In this document: positions 49,961 to 53,537 of the stretch, piece by piece
Layout of the letters: every line of letters starts with the position of its first letter
How positions within the stretch are numbered: the stretch's first letter is position 1
The notes under the pieces: model-generated
Told to the model about the DNA's origin: nothing
What the model saw: the letters and a program-made list of their open reading frames with translations, nothing else
Databases searched by the model: none
Made by a program: the position numbers and the translations under genes
NCBI GenBank assembly: GCA_030824515.1
Contig: JAVBXN010000005.1
Span: forward strand, 1-53,537
Length of the DNA: 53,537 bases
Direction: 5' to 3'
Origin: Pelobacter sp.
Lineage (GTDB): Bacteria > Desulfobacterota > Desulfuromonadia > Geobacterales > Pseudopelobacteraceae

Positions 49961-52492
49961 TTACTTGATAATCAGGTTGTTTACGGTGAGGGAACCGGTT
50001 GACAGGGTGAGGATCCCCGGCAGGGTCGTGAAACCGCTGTGTGTTGTGTAGCTGGCGTCATATCCCAGGTCCAGCACGATATTCTTGCCGTCGGCGAGGG
50101 TGAAGTTTGCTGAAGCAAGCGTGAGAGCCTGTGCCTGTATGGTGCCACTTGCGGGAGCGGCGCTGTAGGCCGACTGAAGCGAACTGTACCAGCCGACACC
50201 CGGAACGCGCACCAGGGCGGAGGCAAGAAAATTTGCGGTGGCCGACTTGTCCGCGGTCATCTTGACCAGACAGTCGTCGCCGCTCAGGCTGGTGCAGGTC
50301 ACGCCCCATTTGTCGAACATGGAGCCGCTGCTGGGCGTCGGCATGAGGGTGACCGTCGATCCGTCGCCGAACTGATGGGAACAGCCAACGGAGCTGCCAG
50401 TCGTGCAAGCTATCCCGGTCGGACTGCTGTTCACGGAACCGTTGCCGGAGATCGATACGGAGAGTAACCGCGGCACTGCCTGGACGACGGTGATGGTCTT
50501 CGTATACTCGTTGTCGTTCTCGTTGCTCTCGGTTACGACATGGCCGTAATCGGCTACTATCCTGAGGGTATGTGTTCCGACGGATAGGGAACCCAGTGAA
50601 TAATCGGTGACGTATGCATAGTAGTTGCTGGGGAGGGCGTTGGCATTCCAGGTCTTCTTTAACACCGAATCCAGATAGAGGGCCGCTGAAAAACCGGTGG
50701 ACGTGGCCACGCTGCCGTTGTTTATGGCGGCCCAATTTACGTAGAGGTTGTCAGCCGTTGTGAGCGGGTCGCTGTCCGTATGCGATCCTGTGGTGTTGGC
50801 AACCACTATCTTGTCGGACCAGCCGCTTGCCTGATAGGGTGTCAGATTCGGCTTCGGGGGATAGGAGACCGCCAGGTTCACGTCGTCCACAAGGAAGGAG
50901 GTGGGCAAATTATCGTCGGTCGTCGTCCAGAAGGCCAGGCGAATGGTTTTCCCTTTGAATTCTGAAATATCATAGGCGTTGCTGGCTGCCCAGTTTTCGT
51001 TGGCATCTCCATTGCCAAGGATGTCCAACGTCTTCAAGACGGCATTGGTGATGGGGTCTAATATATCAACCTCCATAGTATCGTAGGGATAGGTTTCGGT
51101 CTCCTCAGTGTCGATCTGGTAGTAGAAGTTGACGGAAGCGGAGGTGGCATTCGCGGGGATCGTCAGGTCCTGATATATGTACTCAAATGCCGAGTCAAAC
51201 CCTGCCAGCCAGGAGAACCAGCTCCCCGAGTAGGCCCACGGGTAGTAGTTGGTTATGAGCTCGTAGTAGCCGCTGCTGTACTCCGACCAGTTTTGGATAC
51301 CGCCCTCGAAATCGCCGTTGAGCAGAATGCCTGCCGGGAGTGTGCTGGAGCCTTCCTGCGTAACGGAAAAGCTTTTCCCCGCGATGGTGAAGGTCGCCTG
51401 GCGCGATTGCGTGCCGCTGTTGGCGGCAACGCTGTAGTTCACGACGCCGCTGCCGGTGCCGCTGCTGCCGCCGGTGATAGTTATCCAGCTCGGATTGCCG
51501 CTCGCCGTCCATTGGCAGCCGCTTTGGGTTGTCACGTTCACCCCGCCGCTGCCGCTGTCTGAGCCCAGGGACTGACTTGTGGGGGAGATCGCATAGGTGC
51601 AGGTGGTACCGCTCGGGAAGTTGTAATTGTGATCGAAAACGATCAGTCCGGGAACCGTTTGCCCCGAATCGGTAGTATAGGTGCAGTCATAATTCAGTTT
51701 CATGGCCAGGCGGTAGACTCCCTCTGGCCTGAGGCCGTTGGCTGTTCCCCAGCTGTTCAGCACGATCCAGTAGGAGTTGTTGGCATCATCGTCGTTATAC
51801 CCGACGATGATTACGGCGTGACCTGCGGCGCCGTTGTTCCCGTCCCACGTGGAGCCGCAGAAGGAATCGGGATTCCAGATAGCGCTCTGATTGTTGTTGC
51901 TGAACCAGGTGCTAAAACCGTTTGTGCCGGACCACGCGTTCTGGTTCGGCAGGAAAAAGCCCAGCCATACCGCCCTGTTGTTGTTGAGGACATTTTTGAT
52001 GGTGGAGATGGCCGTGGCCTGGCCGACACCCGAGGTTGTCAGCTGGGTCAAGCCGATGATGGAACCAACGGGATAGTTGGGAGACTTGGCGATGCTGTCG
52101 CACGAAACATTGGACTGTTGTTGTCCGGTGGCTTGCGTCGCATCCTGGAAGGAGGCGTTGGTGTTCGACCATGGCAAGGCTAACTTCGCAACGTCCTGAT
52201 ACCAGGTTCTGAACATGTCCGCCGTCCCCCCAGAGCAGGCATACCGGTCGGTTTTGCAGGAATTGACAAACTGGATTGAGAGGCGGTTGTCGCCGGCATT
52301 CTGCACGGAACGCGCGATTTCCATGACGCCAGTGCTAGCCCACACCCAGCAGTCCCCGCACGATCCCTGGTTTCGCTCTTCGGGAACGTACGAAAGGTGA
52401 TTCAGGAGATTGACCGAACCAGCGAAGGCGGTCCCGCTGGCAACCAAGAGGATAAGGAGAGTAGCGTTCAACAGTATGTGCTTTGTCTTCAT
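49961..52492 (-). CDS. secreted papain-family (C1A) cysteine protease with BACON and CARDB domains
   Basis: The 843-residue product has a signal peptide (ATLLILLVASGTAFAGS). The papain-like domain (about 30-285) has the catalytic cysteine in QGSCGDCWVWA (second Cys, residue 48), the histidine in AAGHAVIIVGY near 226 and the asparagine in VLNSWGT near 246. Domains after that: a BACON-like unit (about 300-390, SQSLGSDSGSGGVNVTTQSG then CQWTASGNPSWITITGG), a jelly-roll-like region, a CARDB unit (about 550-690), a bacterial-repeat unit (GNGSVNSSPTGIACTTGS) and a C-terminal module shared with the SGNH-like protein. It should be an extracellular protease. A perfect palindrome sits after its stop. 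Confidence 0.75.
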   Translation of the reverse strand: MKTKHILLNATLLILLVASGTAFAGSVNLLNHLSYVPEERNQGSCGDCWVWASTGVMEIARSVQNAGDNRLSIQFVNSCKTDRYACSGGTADMFRTWYQDVAKLALPWSNTNASFQDATQATGQQQSNVSCDSIAKSPNYPVGSIIGLTQLTTSGVGQATAISTIKNVLNNNRAVWLGFFLPNQNAWSGTNGFSTWFSNNNQSAIWNPDSFCGSTWDGNNGAAGHAVIIVGYNDDDANNSYWIVLNSWGTANGLRPEGVYRLAMKLNYDCTYTTDSGQTVPGLIVFDHNYNFPSGTTCTYAISPTSQSLGSDSGSGGVNVTTQSGCQWTASGNPSWITITGGSSGTGSGVVNYSVAANSGTQSRQATFTIAGKSFSVTQEGSSTLPAGILLNGDFEGGIQNWSEYSSGYYELITNYYPWAYSGSWFSWLAGFDSAFEYIYQDLTIPANATSASVNFYYQIDTEETETYPYDTMEVDILDPITNAVLKTLDILGNGDANENWAASNAYDISEFKGKTIRLAFWTTTDDNLPTSFLVDDVNLAVSYPPKPNLTPYQASGWSDKIVVANTTGSHTDSDPLTTADNLYVNWAAINNGSVATSTGFSAALYLDSVLKKTWNANALPSNYYAYVTDYSLGSLSVGTHTLRIVADYGHVVTESNENDNEYTKTITVVQAVPRLLSVSISGNGSVNSSPTGIACTTGSSVGCSHQFGDGSTVTLMPTPSSGSMFDKWGVTCTSLSGDDCLVKMTADKSATANFLASALVRVPGVGWYSSLQSAYSAAPASGTIQAQALTLASANFTLADGKNIVLDLGYDASYTTHSGFTTLPGILTLSTGSLTVNNLIIK

Positions 52493-52515
52493 GGCCTCCC
52501 TCCGGAAGGTGAGTT

Positions 52516-52926
52516 TTATTCAGCCATTGTCGGAAACTCGATTGTCATGGGTGTGCAGGTTCCTTTTTCGATGACGTGGAGGACAGAGTCGAACTCTTTG
52601 CCCACTTCTATCCCGTTTTTGTCCAGGAAGTGTTTCTTTGGAGATTTGTGCTGCTTCGTGTGCAGCAGGAGATCTTTTCCTTCAAGCCGGGCGAATGGTT
52701 CCGGAATCGAATCGTTGGGGTGAAACTGAAATCTCACCTCATAGGAATCGCCATTGGTGTCTTTCTTCTTGATAGCGGTAATGTGGCCGCGCCCCTTATA
52801 CTGCCTGTAAGTGCAGGGCCCGCCGACGATCAACTCACTGGCGGGTTTGTCCTCTGCACGCACGCAGCAAACGCCGGACAAAAATACCAAAGAAACTACT
52901 CCTTGCAGAACCGTCCTTGGAATCAT
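52516..52926 (-). CDS. hypothetical exported protein
   Basis: The 136-residue product has a signal peptide (TVLQGVVSLVFLSGVCCVRA) and a beta-rich mature domain. It includes VGGPCTYRQYKGRGHITAIK, then GDSYEVRFQFHP and HTKQHKSPKKHFLDKNGIEV, with two cysteines that could form a disulphide. It stands 23 bases upstream of the protease gene on the same strand and may be co-expressed; a role as inhibitor or chaperone of the protease is conceivable but unproven. The start at 52926 follows GGGGAGG; 31 upstream codons are not used. Confidence 0.55.
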   Translation of the reverse strand: MIPRTVLQGVVSLVFLSGVCCVRAEDKPASELIVGGPCTYRQYKGRGHITAIKKKDTNGDSYEVRFQFHPNDSIPEPFARLEGKDLLLHTKQHKSPKKHFLDKNGIEVGKEFDSVLHVIEKGTCTPMTIEFPTMAE

Positions 52927-53230
52927 GATTGAACCTCCCCTTGCTCGTGCGGTTTTTTTGGCAACACGCCCGCAATATTGAACGGGAAAGAACTGTGGGA
53001 TAACTACCGATGGCGCCAAGCGAATTTCATCCTGGGACAGGAGGGATAAGGATATGGATATGGATAGGAATTTGCTTTTTGCGTCCTACCTTTATACCAC
53101 CCAAAATTAGCGACCGTCAATGCAAATTCAAAAGTTTTTGGGGATTTTGAGCTGAGATCGGAATCCTGCCGAGGCCCTTGGGGCCCACAGCAGTAAACGT
53201 GCTATTGATGGTGCTTTAAAGAGAATGTGT
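52927..53230. other. intergenic region, nothing recognised
   Basis: The 304 bases between the exported protein gene and the EAL fragment hold no gene I can support. The AT-rich part near 53050-53150 may carry the promoter of the small exported-protein gene. Confidence 0.35.
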
Positions 53231-53418
53231 CTACAGCGGGGCCGGTCGGCCAAAATAAAACCCCTGACCATGTTCGAAACCGATCGCACGGCAAGCCTGT
53301 GCCTCCTCCATGCTTTCCACTCCTTCCGTCAGAGTGCGAATGCCAGCATTGCCGGCCATTTTCACAAGTGTTTCCATTATGGCCCGCGAAGCTTCAGAGC
53401 GGTGCTGGATGTTCCGGA
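53231..53418 (-). pseudogene. EAL-domain phosphodiesterase, C-terminal fragment
   Basis: The last 60 or so codons of an EAL domain are readable: EASRAIMETLVKMAGNAGIR then TLTEGVESMEEAQACRAIGF and GFYFGRPAPL. The TEGVES and GFYFGRP segments are the sixth-strand glutamate block and terminal signature of cyclic di-GMP phosphodiesterases. Upstream (53419 to the window end) the sequence changes to the structured RNA shared with the left edge. The gene is therefore broken here, its N-terminal part either lost or separated by that element. The exact junction near 53412-53425 cannot be fixed, because the frame happens to stay open. Confidence 0.65.
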
Positions 53419-53537
53419 TAACCGGATGGAGTTTCCGGAGGGGTTCTCCTGTCGCCATTTGAACCCGATTCGGTACGTTGTCAGTGGGCTTCGCACCAGG
53501 TACACAGCGCGTACCAAGCACGCCACCTAGGGCGCTG
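53419..53537 (-). ncRNA. structured RNA, second copy (partial, runs off the window)
   Basis: On the minus strand this segment aligns with 640-500 at the left edge, sharing GGCGTGCT, a GGT(A/G)CGAAGCCC block, GACAA(C/T)GTACCGAATC and an ATCCGG-GTTA end. Helix arms differ but still pair (GGTAC/GTACC, GTGG/CCAC, GGAG/CTCC). It directly abuts the truncated EAL gene. It resembles the 5' part of a group II intron or a similar ribozyme-based mobile element. Most of the element is outside the window. Confidence 0.5.

Overview
The window reads as a chromosomal segment of a Geobacter-like bacterium (Desulfuromonadota/Geobacterales). This is inferred from the gene mix: AcnB aconitase, a MauG/CcpA-type di-haem peroxidase, large PAS histidine kinases, a GAF-GGDEF protein, a FecR/CHASE2-cyclase pair, a type II secretion/type IV pilus ATPase, and dispersed intergenic repeats that I associate with this group. 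No rRNA, tRNA or CRISPR array was seen.

Left edge (1-2 kb): the first codons of a REP-associated tyrosine transposase, a structured non-coding sequence resembling the 5' half of a group II intron, and an AT-rich secreted orphan gene. The orphan gene has an attC-like hairpin at its stop codon and four tandem imperfect palindromes upstream. A related copy of the structured RNA lies at the right edge, next to a 5'-truncated EAL-domain gene. The two copies differ in sequence but keep their base pairing.

2-8 kb: a DUF2059-like protein and a large lipoprotein. These diverge from a tightly coupled three-gene cassette: a solute-binding-like protein without a signal peptide, a HypB/UreG-type GTPase with cysteine pairs, and an ABC ATPase with no permease.

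8-16 kb is an accessory, decaying region. It holds a TPM-domain protein, an mqsRA toxin-antitoxin locus whose toxin is frameshifted, a TetA-like MFS exporter, remnants of an EFR1-type ferredoxin, a LuxR-type regulator and a GyrI-like protein, and a compound palindrome cluster. AlkD and MmcQ/YjbR, an old yellow enzyme and a metallo-beta-lactamase-fold protein follow, with dispersed repeats between them.

16-39 kb: the AmmeMemoRadiSam radical SAM protein, a hybrid sensor kinase, ThpR, a diguanylate cyclase, a lipoprotein, two methyltransferases, a 51-residue zinc-ribbon-like protein, an EF-G paralogue, AcnB, a PAS kinase, a LuxR-type regulator, a di-haem peroxidase, and the CHASE2 cyclase with its FecR/TPR partner.

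39-47 kb is housekeeping: a GAF-GspE ATPase, MazG, an intergenic cluster of DnaA boxes, MurJ, a sterol-desaturase-family protein and threonine synthase. 47-53.5 kb holds secreted proteins: an SGNH-like protein and a papain-family protease that share a module, plus small orphans, a 38-bp perfect palindrome and the EAL fragment.

All identifications come from reading translated motifs and DNA patterns. No database search was run.
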